A stretch of DNA of 64,000 nucleotides from Arachnia rubra (GTDB lineage Bacteria > Actinomycetota > Actinomycetes > Propionibacteriales > Propionibacteriaceae): NCBI RefSeq assembly GCF_019973735.1, contig NZ_AP024463.1, positions 2,852,001 through 2,916,000 of the forward strand. The letters run 5' to 3'. The stretch's first letter is position 1, and each line of letters begins with the position of its first letter. The notes under the pieces were generated by a model. It searched no databases, was not told the DNA's origin, and was given only the letters and a program-made list of their open reading frames with translations. This document shows positions 36,123-46,345 of this stretch, piece after piece. The translations under genes and the position numbers were made by a program.

Positions 36123-36467
36123 GTTTAACTCCTTCATTAGAGCTTTACACTGAACTTTGGTCACGCATACGCGGTAACCGAGCGTTACGTTACGCAGAAG
36201 GCACATCAGGTGCTATGGAATCCGGGGATCCTGGCGCCGACTGTCGTGCACCTGACAGCCAGCGCCCCCGGTAGATAACTTTCGTCCAGAGACCTTCATC
36301 CAGCACCGCCCCCAAAATCCGCGGCTCCGATGTGCGCACGACGAGCGCTGCGGGTCAGTCCCTGACACACCGGTGCCAGCACACCCAGCCAGGCGTCGCA
36401 CATCCCACACAGGAAGCCCACAGGTTTCTCATAGCCAAACCCCGTTCCCGGCTGTCACAGTAGACGC
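36123..36467. promoter_or_regulatory. Divergent regulatory region between lanA and the two-component genes
   Basis: These 345 bases must carry the lanA promoter (minus strand) and that of the response regulator (plus strand). A 65-residue minus-strand frame here contains a Gly-Gly but no Cys/Ser pattern or ribosome-binding site and is not called. Near lanA, GTAACGTAACGC is a short direct repeat (about 36,185-36,196), a possible regulator site. I cannot assign -35/-10 boxes with confidence. Confidence 0.4.
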
Positions 36468-37199
36468 ATGCCTCCTGCACAGCCTGCTCCCCTGACCCGC
36501 CCTGACGGCACCGCCCTGAAGGTGCTAACCGTCGATGATGAACCCAGCCTGACCGAGCTGCTGGCCATGGCCATGCGTTACGAGGGCTGGGAGGTAACCA
36601 CCGCCGCCACCGGAAATGACGCGGTCCGGGCAGCACGCGCCATCAAGCCCGACGCCATTGTGCTCGACATGATGCTGCCGGACTTCGACGGCCTGGAGGT
36701 GATGCGCCGCATCCGCACCGAGCAGCCCGACGTGCCGGTGATCTTCCTGACCGCGAAGGACGGCGTCTCCGACCGCATCACGGGCCTGACGGCAGGAGGC
36801 GACGACTATGTCACCAAACCGTTCTCCTTAGAGGAGGTCATCGCCCGGCTCCGCGGCCTGCTGCGACGTTCCGGGGCCACGACGGTGCAGCCCGACACAC
36901 AGCTCGTGGTCGGGGACCTGATCCTCGACGAGGATTCCCACGAGGTCACTCGCGCAGGCCAGAGCATCAACCTCACGGCAACCGAGTTCGAGCTGCTGCG
37001 TTACCTGATGCGCAACCCCAAACGAGTGCTCAGCAAGGCCCAGATCCTGGACCGGGTGTGGAACTACGACTTCGGCGGCCAGGCGAACGTCGTGGAACTC
37101 TACATCTCCTATCTGCGCAAGAAGATCGACGCCGGCCGAGCGCCGATGATCCACACCATGCGCGGCGCCGGCTACGTGCTGCGGCCCGCGAGCGCGTGA
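36468..37199 (+). CDS. OmpR-family response regulator
   Basis: This 243-residue protein has a receiver domain (residues about 18-130) with the acidic pair in TVDDEPS, the phosphoacceptor Asp in IVLDMMLPD, the Thr in FLTAKD and the Lys in VTKPFS. A winged-helix OmpR-type domain follows, ending in NYDFGGQANVVELYISYLRKKI and MIHTMRGAGYVLR. The sequence is close to the MprA/TcrX group of actinobacterial regulators. Its stop overlaps the kinase start (TGATG). It diverges from the lanthipeptide genes, so a role there is possible but unproven. Confidence 0.92.
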   Translation: MPPAQPAPLTRPDGTALKVLTVDDEPSLTELLAMAMRYEGWEVTTAATGNDAVRAARAIKPDAIVLDMMLPDFDGLEVMRRIRTEQPDVPVIFLTAKDGVSDRITGLTAGGDDYVTKPFSLEEVIARLRGLLRRSGATTVQPDTQLVVGDLILDEDSHEVTRAGQSINLTATEFELLRYLMRNPKRVLSKAQILDRVWNYDFGGQANVVELYISYLRKKIDAGRAPMIHTMRGAGYVLRPASA

Positions 37200-38620
37200 T
37201 GCGCCCCACCACTCTCTCCGCGCAGCTGCGCCACCGCGTCACGGCCGTGGTGGCGGTCCTGGCGCTGCTGATCTCGGTGGGCACCATCGTCGCGGCCAGC
37301 GCCATCATGTACTCGCAGCTCGACACGCAGATCGACAACGCCAAGAAGCTGCAGTTGCACTTCGCCCCCGGCGAGCAGGACGGTCGCCCCAAGGGCATCA
37401 CCGCTCCCGGCATACCACCTGGCACCATCATCTTCATACGATTCGCCAACGGGGTGGACCAGGCCTCCGAGGTCGGCAACGGCACATACGACGACGGGGT
37501 TTCCCGGCAGGTCGAGGTCAAGAAAGCCTTGTCCAGAGTTGAGGCCGACGGGCAGAAGCACAACGTCGACCTCCCGGGCTGGGGACAGTACCGGGCCATC
37601 GCGCACTCCTATGTCACCGGCGACCTGGTGGTCATCGCCCTGCCGCTCGAGAGCCTCAACACCGCCATCGTGCGGCTGACACTGCTGGCCACCGGGCTGG
37701 GAGTGGTGGCGGTGGTGGCGGCGGCCCTCGCGACCCGGGCCGTCGCCAACGCCGCGACGAAACCCCTGAGGTCCCTGTCGGCGACGGCCTCGACAATCTC
37801 GCAGCTAGACCTGGACCATGGCGAGGTCAGCGTCCCGGCTGCCGTCCCCGACCCGAGAATGCACCCCGATCATGAGGTGGCGCAGCTGACCACCGCCTTC
37901 AACCGGATGCTGGGCAACGTGCAGGGAGCCCTCGCCGCCCGGCAGGCCTCCGAGACCAAGCTGCGCAGGTTCGTCGCCGACGCCTCCCATGAGCTGCGCA
38001 ATCCGCTGGCCGCGATCCGCGGCTACTCAGAGCTGGCGGCCCGCAGACAGGGCAAAGACTCGGCCTTCGCACTTGGACGGATCGACTCGGAGTCGAGGCG
38101 CATGACCAAGCTCGTCGAGGACCTGCTCCTACTGGCCCGGCTCGACGCCGACGCCCCCGTCGAGATGCAGCCCGTGGACATCGTCGAGGTGGTGCTCAAC
38201 GCCGTCAGCGACGCACAAGCCGCCGGCCCCGACCACAACTGGCGGCTGAAACTGCCGGAGGAGGGCTTCGAAGTACAGGCCAACGCCGACCGGCTGCACC
38301 AGGTGATCGTCAACCTGCTGACCAACGCCCGCAACCACACCCCGGCGGGGACCACCGTCACCACCATCGCCGGCATCCGGGACGGTCGTGCGTGCCTGAT
38401 GGTCGTCGACGACGGCCCCGGGATTGCGCCCGACGTGCTCCCCCGGGTCTTCGAGCGCTTCACCCGCGCTGACGCCGCCCGCAGCCACAGCGAGGCGAAG
38501 TCAACCGGGCTGGGCCTGTCCATCGTCCAGGCGGTGGTCGCCAGCTTCGGAGGCCAGGTAGAGGTCGACTCCCACCCAGGCCGCACCTGCTTCACCATCT
38601 GGCTCCCCCTGGCCGTCTAA
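37199..38620 (+). CDS. Membrane sensor histidine kinase
   Basis: This 473-residue kinase has two membrane helices (about 13-36 and 155-178) flanking an extracellular sensor of about 115 residues. A HAMP region, the HisKA box DASHELRNPLAAIRGYSE and an HATPase domain (N box VNLLTNARNH, G1 VVDDGPGIAPD, G2 STGLGLSIVQ) follow. The start is the ATG overlapping the response-regulator stop. The sensor resembles no ligand-binding family I can name. It partners the upstream regulator. Confidence 0.92.
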   Translation: MRPTTLSAQLRHRVTAVVAVLALLISVGTIVAASAIMYSQLDTQIDNAKKLQLHFAPGEQDGRPKGITAPGIPPGTIIFIRFANGVDQASEVGNGTYDDGVSRQVEVKKALSRVEADGQKHNVDLPGWGQYRAIAHSYVTGDLVVIALPLESLNTAIVRLTLLATGLGVVAVVAAALATRAVANAATKPLRSLSATASTISQLDLDHGEVSVPAAVPDPRMHPDHEVAQLTTAFNRMLGNVQGALAARQASETKLRRFVADASHELRNPLAAIRGYSELAARRQGKDSAFALGRIDSESRRMTKLVEDLLLLARLDADAPVEMQPVDIVEVVLNAVSDAQAAGPDHNWRLKLPEEGFEVQANADRLHQVIVNLLTNARNHTPAGTTVTTIAGIRDGRACLMVVDDGPGIAPDVLPRVFERFTRADAARSHSEAKSTGLGLSIVQAVVASFGGQVEVDSHPGRTCFTIWLPLAV

Positions 38621-38794
38621 CCTCCCGCAGCGCGACGCACAGATTTATCGACTTTATCGCGATACGGCGACGAGCAGAGCCATAAACCGCGACATCTAAC
38701 TAACCGTTAACTGATCGGCCATGGCAGAACTCATCCCGCACGGTAACGTACGGGGCACAGCAGCTGGAACCTCGAGGAGGAGAGGAATGGACTG

Positions 38795-39163
38795 ATGCCG
38801 TCGATCACGCCACAGAACCGCGACTTCCTGGAGACGGTCGCGGTGGGGGTTGTGCTGACGGCGATCACGACTGGGACTCTGCTGCTGGTCGGCTGGCTGG
38901 ATCTGGGACGCAGCCTGATTCTTGCCTCCCTGTTCGTCGCGATCATGGCGGGAACAGCCGCCTACAAGGCCTATCAGCTGGGCAGACGGCAGCCATCCGA
39001 GACCTTCATTCTCATCGTCAGCATCCTGATCTCGCTCTCGATGGTTGTGGCGCAGCTAGGCAGCAGCAACCTGCAGTCCGCAATCATCTGCGCGATCATC
39101 CTGCCCCTGGTGACCTATGCCAGCCGGCACTGGGGTTTCAGACAGCCTCGTCAGGACGATTGA
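38795..39163 (+). CDS. Small membrane protein, 122 aa
   Basis: Four hydrophobic segments (about residues 14-33, 38-55, 71-90 and 93-110) make up most of the protein. A purine-rich stretch (GAGGAGGAGAGGA) lies about ten bases before the ATG. No family is recognised. The 174 bases between the kinase stop and this gene hold only short AT-rich palindromes such as TATCGCGATA. The 3' end overlaps the convergent DUF817 gene by 26 bases. Confidence 0.6.
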   Translation: MPSITPQNRDFLETVAVGVVLTAITTGTLLLVGWLDLGRSLILASLFVAIMAGTAAYKAYQLGRRQPSETFILIVSILISLSMVVAQLGSSNLQSAIICAIILPLVTYASRHWGFRQPRQDD

Positions 39164-39980
39164 ATTCTGGACAGCGATCCCCGGGGTTCGGGGTGGTCTC
39201 GATGCGTGAGGGACGATCGCCGTACAGCGTCCCCTCGTAGGCCTTGACGCCGGTGACCAGCACGAAGCTCAGCACGACCAGCAGGGCCCATGACCCCAGT
39301 TTGCCGACGTGCACCAGCTGCCAGGCAGCGAGCTGGTCGGGGTATTTCCAGGCTCCCAGGAACGTCGCGGCATTCTCGGCCACCCACAGCGCCCCGCCGA
39401 TCAGCAGGAAGGACAGGGCAAGGGGCATCCGGTACCGCTTCGGGCCGACGGTGAAATACACCCACGTGCCCCATGTCGTCAGGATCATCCCAGCTGCGAT
39501 CCACCAGCGCAGGTCGCCGATGAAGTGGTGGGTGTAGAAGTTCAGGTAGGCAGCCGCCCCGAAGAGGGTGACGGGCAGCCAGCGGTACTTGGTCACCCTG
39601 AGGTCGAGGCGCCGGAAGGCCTGGCAGATGTAGGACCCCACCGCCGCGTACATGAAACCGGAGAAGACCGGGACCCCTGCGATCCGCAGAAGCCCAGGCT
39701 CGGGATAGGACCAGGAGCCGGCGCTGACCTTGAACACCTCCAGCGCCAGGCCGATCAGGTGGAAGGCGCAGATCACCAGGAGTTCCCGCCAGGTCTCCAG
39801 CCCAGCAGCAACGAACAGGACCTGCACAACGAGCACATAGCCAAGAAGCACGTCATACCGGGCGACGGGAATATCCCAGGCGTTCCAGACCAGGCCCGAA
39901 ACACCCAGCCCCGCGAAGATGACGATGGCGAAGGCGCAACAGGTCAGCTCGATCCATGCGAAACGCAACAACTGAAGCAT
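39138..39980 (-). CDS. DUF817 family integral membrane protein
   Basis: This 280-residue protein has eight or nine hydrophobic segments. Conserved-looking loops include [31 protein letters not shown] and [14 protein letters not shown], which match what I know of the DUF817 family of uncharacterised membrane proteins. GGAAGG precedes the ATG at 39980; an upstream extension shows no homology and would overlap the divergent deoC leader. Function unknown. Confidence 0.75.
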   Translation of the reverse strand: MLQLLRFAWIELTCCAFAIVIFAGLGVSGLVWNAWDIPVARYDVLLGYVLVVQVLFVAAGLETWRELLVICAFHLIGLALEVFKVSAGSWSYPEPGLLRIAGVPVFSGFMYAAVGSYICQAFRRLDLRVTKYRWLPVTLFGAAAYLNFYTHHFIGDLRWWIAAGMILTTWGTWVYFTVGPKRYRMPLALSFLLIGGALWVAENAATFLGAWKYPDQLAAWQLVHVGKLGSWALLVVLSFVLVTGVKAYEGTLYGDRPSRIETTPNPGDRCPEFNRPDEAV

Positions 39981-40037
39981 GCCCTTCCTTCCGCAAGCCT
40001 GCCGGGAGCGCGGGAAACATACCACTACCCTGACCAC

Positions 40038-40694
40038 ATGGATGCCTCCCGCGAGATGCTCGCGCGCATAATCGACCACACCCTACTGACAACCGACGCC
40101 ACCCCGGCGCAGGTCTCCGCACTCGTCGCCGAGGCGCGGGAGCTGGGGACCTTCTCAGTGTGCGTCTCACCGTCGATGCTGCCGCTGACCGATGACCTGG
40201 GGCCGCTGAAGGTGGCGACGGTGTGCGGATTCCCGTCCGGCAATCACACCCCCACGACCAAGGCAGCCGAGGCGGCGGAATCGTCGCGGCTAGGAGCCGA
40301 TGAGGTCGACATGGTGATCAACACCGGCTACCTGAAAGCCGGTGAGCCACACTTGGTGGCCGGTGAGATAGCGGCGGTCCGCGCGGCCACATCCGGGCTG
40401 TTGAAGGTCATCATCGAGTCAGCGGCCCTGACGGACGAGGAAATCGTCGCCGCCTGCCAGGCCGCGGAGGAGGCGGGCGCGGACTTCGTGAAGACCTCCA
40501 CGGGCTTCCATCCAGCGGGAGGAGCGACGGTGCACGCCGTCGAGTTGATGGCAGCCACCGTCGGCGGCCGCCTGGGCGTCAAGGCCTCCGGTGGCATCCG
40601 CGACTGGGCCACCGCCCAGGCCATGGTGGCAGCCGGCGCCACCCGGCTGGGCCTGTCCGCCAGCCGCGCCATCCTGGCGGGTGCACCGGACTGA
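40038..40694 (+). CDS. deoC: Deoxyribose-phosphate aldolase
   Basis: This 218-residue class I aldolase cleaves 2-deoxyribose 5-phosphate to glyceraldehyde 3-phosphate and acetaldehyde in nucleoside catabolism. The start [17 protein letters not shown] fits the family N-terminus. The Schiff-base lysine lies in DFVKTSTGF near residue 152. The proton-relay lysine lies in VKASGGIRD, with the preceding [12 protein letters not shown] block. It is not beside other deo genes. The next gene starts under its own iron-box promoter. Confidence 0.95.
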   Translation: MDASREMLARIIDHTLLTTDATPAQVSALVAEARELGTFSVCVSPSMLPLTDDLGPLKVATVCGFPSGNHTPTTKAAEAAESSRLGADEVDMVINTGYLKAGEPHLVAGEIAAVRAATSGLLKVIIESAALTDEEIVAACQAAEEAGADFVKTSTGFHPAGGATVHAVELMAATVGGRLGVKASGGIRDWATAQAMVAAGATRLGLSASRAILAGAPD

Positions 40695-40774
40695 GTCAGC
40701 TCCCGCATCGCTCCCGAGACCGGCAGCCTGGGCGAGCTCAAGGGGTGACAGCAGCTCACCACGCGCCATAGGAT

Positions 40775-40793
40775 TTAAGCAAGCCTAACCTAA
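40775..40793 (+). promoter_or_regulatory. Putative DtxR/IdeR iron box
   Basis: TTAAGCAAGCCTAACCTAA agrees with the DtxR/IdeR consensus TTAGGTTAGGCTAACCTAA at 15 of 19 positions, including the whole right half-site. It ends 18 bases before the ATG of the fused ABC transporter gene, where a repressor would block transcription in iron-replete cells. Confidence 0.7.
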
Positions 40794-40811
40794 TGTATTT
40801 GGGAACTCCCT

Positions 40812-43800
40812 ATGCGTGCAGCATCAGATCAGCGCACCCCGGACTCGACCGGAGCACCGTCACCTCGCTCGTCCTCGAACAGTGTCAAGGCGATCATCCT
40901 GCGCCGCCAGGCGAGCCTGGTCCTCAGCGCAGCCCTAGCAATCGCCGGAGCACTGGCCGGGTTGATCCCCTACGTCGTGGTCTATTTCGTGGCCAACGAG
41001 TTGTTCCTCTCCGAACAGGTCGACCGGGACCGCCTGCTGAGCCTCGGTCTGTGGGCAGGGGCCGCGGTCATCGCGGAAATCCTGTGCAAGGCATTCGCCA
41101 ATGCCGTCTCACACACCGCCGCCTATCGGATCCTCGCCGACCTGCGTCTGGCCTTGGCCGAGCGTCTGTCCCGGATGCCTCTCGGGCGCGTCCAGGTGCG
41201 CAGCTCCGGTCACCTCAGGAAAGTGTTGCAGGACGACGTCGAGCAGCTGGAACTCGGTTTGTCCCACGCCATTCCCGATATCGCGGCGGCCATCGCCGTC
41301 CCCCTCGCCAGTCTGATCGTGATGTTCGTGATCAGCTGGCCGGTCGCATCGGCGGCTCTCGCCGTAGTCTTGCTCTCAGTCGTGCTCGTGGCCTGGGGGG
41401 TCGCTCGTTCAGCTGGCGTCGCCGAGAGCGAGTCGGGGATCAAGGAGCACCTCAATACGGCGGTCATCTCGTTCCTGCGCGGCATGAAGGTGATCCGTGG
41501 TTTCCTACCGGGCAAAACCAGCTTCGCAGCCACAGACGACGCTATCGCAGCGAGCGAGCAGATTGAGAACACCAAGATGCAGCGGGGCAAGTGGCAGGCC
41601 GTCGCCTCAACCGTTCTCACCACAAGCGCGGTGCTGTTTGTGCTGCCCACAGGATTGTGGTGTGTTCATGCTGGCTACCTGACTCCCTCCGCACTCATCT
41701 TTTTCCTCCTTGTGGGAACCGGCTTCGCCCAGCCTCTGATGTCCCTGATGATCAGCATGGCGGTACTGCAATACCAGATCGAGGCAGGCTTGAAGAACAT
41801 CTCCGAAATCCTGGATGAACCAGATCTGCCGAGTCCGGAGCATCCTGAGGTCCCTGAGGATTTCAGCATCGACATCCATGACGTGAGTTTCGCCTACGAG
41901 GATGGGCCGACGGTGCTGCATGAGATCAACCTGAACATCCCCGAGGGCACCTCGCTGGCTCTGGTTGGGCCTTCTGGAGGTGGAAAGTCCACGCTGCTCG
42001 GCCTGCTGGCACGCTTCTATGACGTCAATAGCGGCTCGCTGCGGTTGGGCGGGGTGGATCTGCGCGACATGGACCCCGTCGCATTGATGCAACGAGTCGC
42101 GTATGTCCAGCAGGATGAATATATCTTCGCCGGAACGCTCTGGGAGAACATCAGAATGGCCCGCCCGGAGGCAACCGACGAGGAGATCACCTCGGCTGCC
42201 GAACAGGCTCGGGTGGGTGAGTTCGTCGGCGAGCTGGACAATGGCTGGCGCACCGTGCTGCCTGCTGGAGGGGGACGGCTCTCCGGTGGGCAACGGCAAC
42301 GCATCTCCATAGCCCGGGCAATCCTGAAGGGCGCCTCAGTCATCCTGTTGGACGAGGCGACCGCTTTTCTTGACCCGGAGAGCGAGGCCGCAGTGACGAA
42401 GGCGCTGGCGGAGCTCAGGAGCAGGACAACCATGATCACAGTCGCTCATCGCCTAGGCACGGTCACCGACTACGACCAGATCGCTTTCCTGGCAGAAGGC
42501 CGGATCACGGCCACCGGCACGCATGAGGAATTACTCCAGCATTGCCCGGACTATGCCCAGCTCTGGGCCTCTTTCCAGCAGGCACGTGGCTGGAGGATCA
42601 CCAAATCCGCGCAAGAGCCAGGCGCCGGAGAAACCCAAGAGGCAAAAGCATCAGCTGGCGCGTTAAAACCTGGCGACGACACCACCACAACCTGGGAAAA
42701 CACCAGAGTGGTGGGTTTGAAGAACATGAAACCAATCCGGCAGTGGCTCCATCTGCTCGGTGAGCAGCGCAGCTCGTTGTGGCGAAAGGGGTTGGTGTGG
42801 ATCATAGCTGACGGCATGCTGACGAGTTCGCCCTTAGTGGTGACTCTCTTCGCCCTGCTGGAAGTCCTGTCTGGTCAGGTCGGAGCCGACATGTGGTGGC
42901 GCTACGGGCTGATCCTGCTCGCGATCTTCATCGTACGGTGGCTGGTTGGCGTCGGCCTCGCAACCGTGTGGTGGCCAACCACAAACAACGTCATCACCCA
43001 TCTGCGCCAATCCATCCTCACCCATCTCCGGCGAATCCCATTGGGAAAATACGACCGGCTCGACGTCGGACAGACTGCGACTCTCTTGGTCGCCGACCTG
43101 CCCTTGATCGATTTCGTGAACCTCCCGGCCAAGGTGATCGTCAGCCTGCTGCAGCCTCTGCTTGCCATGACCATCCTGCTGATACTCGACTGGCGGTTGG
43201 CCTTGGCCGCCCTGGCGGGCCTGCCGGTGTTCTTCTTACTGCTGTGGCTATCCGACCGGACCCAGAATCGTATTCTGGGAGAGGTCACCCAGGCACGCAG
43301 CAATGCCAGTAGTGAATTGCTCGAGCTAGTCCAGGGAACGGCTGTCTTGAGAGCCAATCCGGATGCGCCCCAGGCCAAGAAATACCGGGATTCAGTGGAG
43401 GCTCTCCGACGTGCCAGTGTGGCTATGGCTATTCAAACCAGCCCACTTCACTCTCTCGCCTCTGTGGTGCTGGAGCTTGGATTTGCGGCGCTGGTTATGG
43501 TGGTCTGCTATGGATCAGTGAATGGCGACATGTCCAATATGGTCGCACTGCTCGGCTTGGTCATCTCACTCAATCTGTACCGGCCGTACCAAGAGCTCAT
43601 GGATCTTTCGACCTATCGCCACCTGCAGGGCCATATCGTCAACCGTATTTCGCAGATCTGGGACATCGAACTGCTGTCGGAGGGGAACTTGGAGACACCG
43701 CCAGGGGAAGCCACCGTCACTTTCAACCACGTCAGTTTCGCCTATCTCGACAACCAGGAAGTTCTGCGTGATGCCACGCTCATGGCCCGGACGGGAGAGA

Positions 43801-44429
43801 TAACAGCCCTCATCGGGCCTTCAGGAGCTGGGAAGTCGACTATCGCGAACTTGGTTGCACGTTTCTGGGATGTTGGCTCCGGCTCTGTCCGGATTGGCGA
43901 CGCCGATGTCCGGGACCTGACATCAGTGGGTCTCGCCTCGCAGGTGACGGCCGTCTACCAGGATGTCTACCTGTTCCCAGGAACGATCCGGGAGAACCTG
44001 TGCCTCGGAAATGACATGCCGGATGCGAGACTAGAGTAGGCGCTCCAGGCCGCCCAGGCCTGGGATTTCGTCAGCCAGTTCCCTGACGGTCTGGACACCA
44101 GGCTGACAGAAGGCGGCACCAACCTGTCGGGAGGACAGCGTCAGAGGATTTCCATCGCGCGAGCCCTTCTGAAGAACGCCCCCATCCTGCTCTTGGACGA
44201 GGCCGTCGCTTCCGTGGATCCCGAGACCGAGATCCGCATTCAGCAGGCACTCAGCTCACTGGTGACCGGTCGCACCGTCATCGTGGTGGCCCACCGCCTG
44301 AACACCATCTGCTCGGCTGATCGCATCGTGGTGCTGGCACATCACGGTGTCGAGGCAATGGGCACCCATGAAGAGCTCCTAGATTCCAGTCCGGTCTATC
44401 ACCGCCTGTGGATGGCGAGCCAGCAGTAG
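40812..44429 (+). pseudogene. Fused double ABC transporter (YbtPQ/IrtAB-like), interrupted by one in-frame stop
   Basis: The full frame of 1206 codons encodes two complete exporter-fold half-transporters in one chain. Walker A motifs lie near residues 385 (GPSGGGKST) and 1001 (GPSGAGKST), and the first signature LSGGQRQR near 489. A TAG at 44037-44039 (codon 1076) falls after the second Q-loop. The same frame then continues with the second signature LSGGQRQRIS, Walker B ILLLDEAVASVD and H-loop VAHRLNT to a normal stop at 44429. CAG to TAG is a plausible single change, since the context reads LE*ALQAAQAWDF. Without read-through the product lacks a working second ATPase. The iron box and the related genes downstream suggest siderophore import. 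Confidence 0.8.
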
Positions 44430-44563
44430 TGAACGACTATGAACCCCATAGGCATTGCCTCTCACAGCAGCGTCTTGTTGTCGTTTCTCGCGGGCCGGGA
44501 CAGTCTAAGACCGTCATCACTTGCCGGATATCCTGAGATCGCTACCACCCGCCAGGAGGGATC

Positions 44564-46345
44564 ATGGCCACCACCCAGCAGAAGAACCCGGCCAGTGTCT
44601 GGGAGCTGATCAGATCCGCCCACACCGCGATGATCGTGGGTGGTGCGGTCGCCTTTGTCGGGGCAGGACTGAAGGTCGTCCCTTATATCGCACTCGTCGA
44701 GATCGGCCGCGGTTTCCTGACCGGGGCGTCCGCCGCCCATCAATGGGGCTGGTTCACAGCGGCGGTAGTGGCCATGGTCATCCATGGGGTCGCCTACACC
44801 GGTGCCCTGGGCGCGACCCACCTGGCTGAGGCGAACCTGCGCAACGAGCTGCGGCTCAAGCTGGTAAACAAGCTGCCGCGCCTACCGCTGGGGTGGTTCA
44901 ACGACCGTTCCTCGGGGCAGATCAACCGCGCCGTCATCAGCGACACCGAGCAAATCCACACCCTGGTGGCCCATCTCGCCGGTGACATGATGAACTCGGC
45001 CGGCACCATCGTCGTCGGCTTCGGCTACCTGCTGTGGCTGGACGCCCGTTTCGCAGGCCTGCTGATCCTGACCTGGCTGCTGGTGATGGGACTGTCGATG
45101 CTGCCCGGCATGATGGGGATGAGGCAGACCTTCGACGAATACTCCGCCGCCCAGCAGGAACTGTCCACGGTGACGGTCGAGATGGTCGACGGCATCAAGG
45201 AGGTCAAGAACTTCGGCATGACAGCGGACGTCTTCGGACGGTTCGACGCCGCGGCCCGCAAGAGTGCCGACGTCACGATGAACTGGATGCGCAAGTCCGG
45301 GGTCAGCGTAGCGATCATGGGCGCCGTCATGCAGCCTGCCGCGACGCTGGCCCTGACCATCGGGCTGGGTTTCTGGTTCGTCCAGCTGGGCTGGGTGACC
45401 CCGATCACGGTGGTGGCCTTCGCCCTGGTCTGGGTAGGGATCCCGGAGGGCCTGACGGCCCTGGTGCAGATCTTCCAGCACATCTATGCTGCCAAGCAGG
45501 CTGCCAACTCCACCCTGGAGGTCCTGAAGACCCCAGAGCTCCCGGTCCCCACAGCCCCGGCGTCCCTGACCGCCGACCCTTCGCTGATCGAGATCGACGA
45601 CGTCACCTTCGGCTACGAGCCGGACAATCCGGTCATCAAGGATGTGACGCTGACCTGCCGGCCGGGCACCGTGACCGCGCTGGTCGGTCCGTCCGGTGGC
45701 GGCAAATCCACCCTCGCGAAGCTGATAGCCCGGTTCTGGGACGTCGGATCCGGCGTGATCCGGATCGGCGGCATCGACATCCGGGAGCAGACCGACAAGC
45801 AGCTGATGGGGTCTATGGCGCTGGTGTTCCAGGACGCCATGATCGCAACCGACACCATTGCCCGGAACATCGCCCTCGGCAAACCCGATGCCACACACGA
45901 GGAGATCATCGAGGCGGCCCGGAAGGCACACATCCACGACCGGATCATGGCCCTGCCGCACGGCTACGACACGGTGCTGGGGGCCGGCGACGGTTTCCTG
46001 TCAGGGGGTGAGGAGCAGCGGCTGAGCATCGCGCGGGCCTTCCTGTCGGCTCCCCAGATCCTGATTCTCGACGAGGCCACCGCCCAGGCGGACGCCCACT
46101 CTGAGCTGGAGATCCAGCGGGCGATCTCGGGGCTGGCTGAGGGACGCACCGTGGTGATGATCGCCCACCGGTTGTCGACCATCCAGTCCGCCGACCAGAT
46201 CGCGGTCATCGACGAGGGCCGGATCACCGAGTGCGGTCCGCATGACGAGCTGATCGCCCAGGGCGGGCAATACGCTCGTCTCTGGGCTGCCCAGCAGAAC
46301 ACCATCACAGGAAGCCACCAGGTGGCAGGAGGCCAGGATGCTTGA
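44564..46345 (+). CDS. ABC transporter half, siderophore-import type (IrtA/YbtP-like)
   Basis: This 593-residue protein has six membrane helices (about 20-310) and one ATPase domain: Walker A GPSGGGKST near 374, signature LSGGEEQRLSIARA, Walker B ILILDEATAQ and H-loop IAHRLST. It has an exporter fold, but this subgroup with the SGGE[EQ]QR signature includes YbtP/YbtQ and IrtA/IrtB, which import metal-siderophores. GGAGG precedes the ATG. Its stop overlaps the next gene by eight bases, and the two would form a heterodimer. A gap of 134 bases from the previous gene may hold a separate promoter. Confidence 0.85.
   Translation: MATTQQKNPASVWELIRSAHTAMIVGGAVAFVGAGLKVVPYIALVEIGRGFLTGASAAHQWGWFTAAVVAMVIHGVAYTGALGATHLAEANLRNELRLKLVNKLPRLPLGWFNDRSSGQINRAVISDTEQIHTLVAHLAGDMMNSAGTIVVGFGYLLWLDARFAGLLILTWLLVMGLSMLPGMMGMRQTFDEYSAAQQELSTVTVEMVDGIKEVKNFGMTADVFGRFDAAARKSADVTMNWMRKSGVSVAIMGAVMQPAATLALTIGLGFWFVQLGWVTPITVVAFALVWVGIPEGLTALVQIFQHIYAAKQAANSTLEVLKTPELPVPTAPASLTADPSLIEIDDVTFGYEPDNPVIKDVTLTCRPGTVTALVGPSGGGKSTLAKLIARFWDVGSGVIRIGGIDIREQTDKQLMGSMALVFQDAMIATDTIARNIALGKPDATHEEIIEAARKAHIHDRIMALPHGYDTVLGAGDGFLSGGEEQRLSIARAFLSAPQILILDEATAQADAHSELEIQRAISGLAEGRTVVMIAHRLSTIQSADQIAVIDEGRITECGPHDELIAQGGQYARLWAAQQNTITGSHQVAGGQDA

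Noticed and set aside
36213..36410. A 65-residue minus-strand frame with a Gly-Gly near the end, as a second lanthipeptide precursor
   Set aside because: It has no ribosome-binding site, no LanM-type leader helix, and the part after Gly-Gly lacks the Ser/Thr plus Cys pattern.
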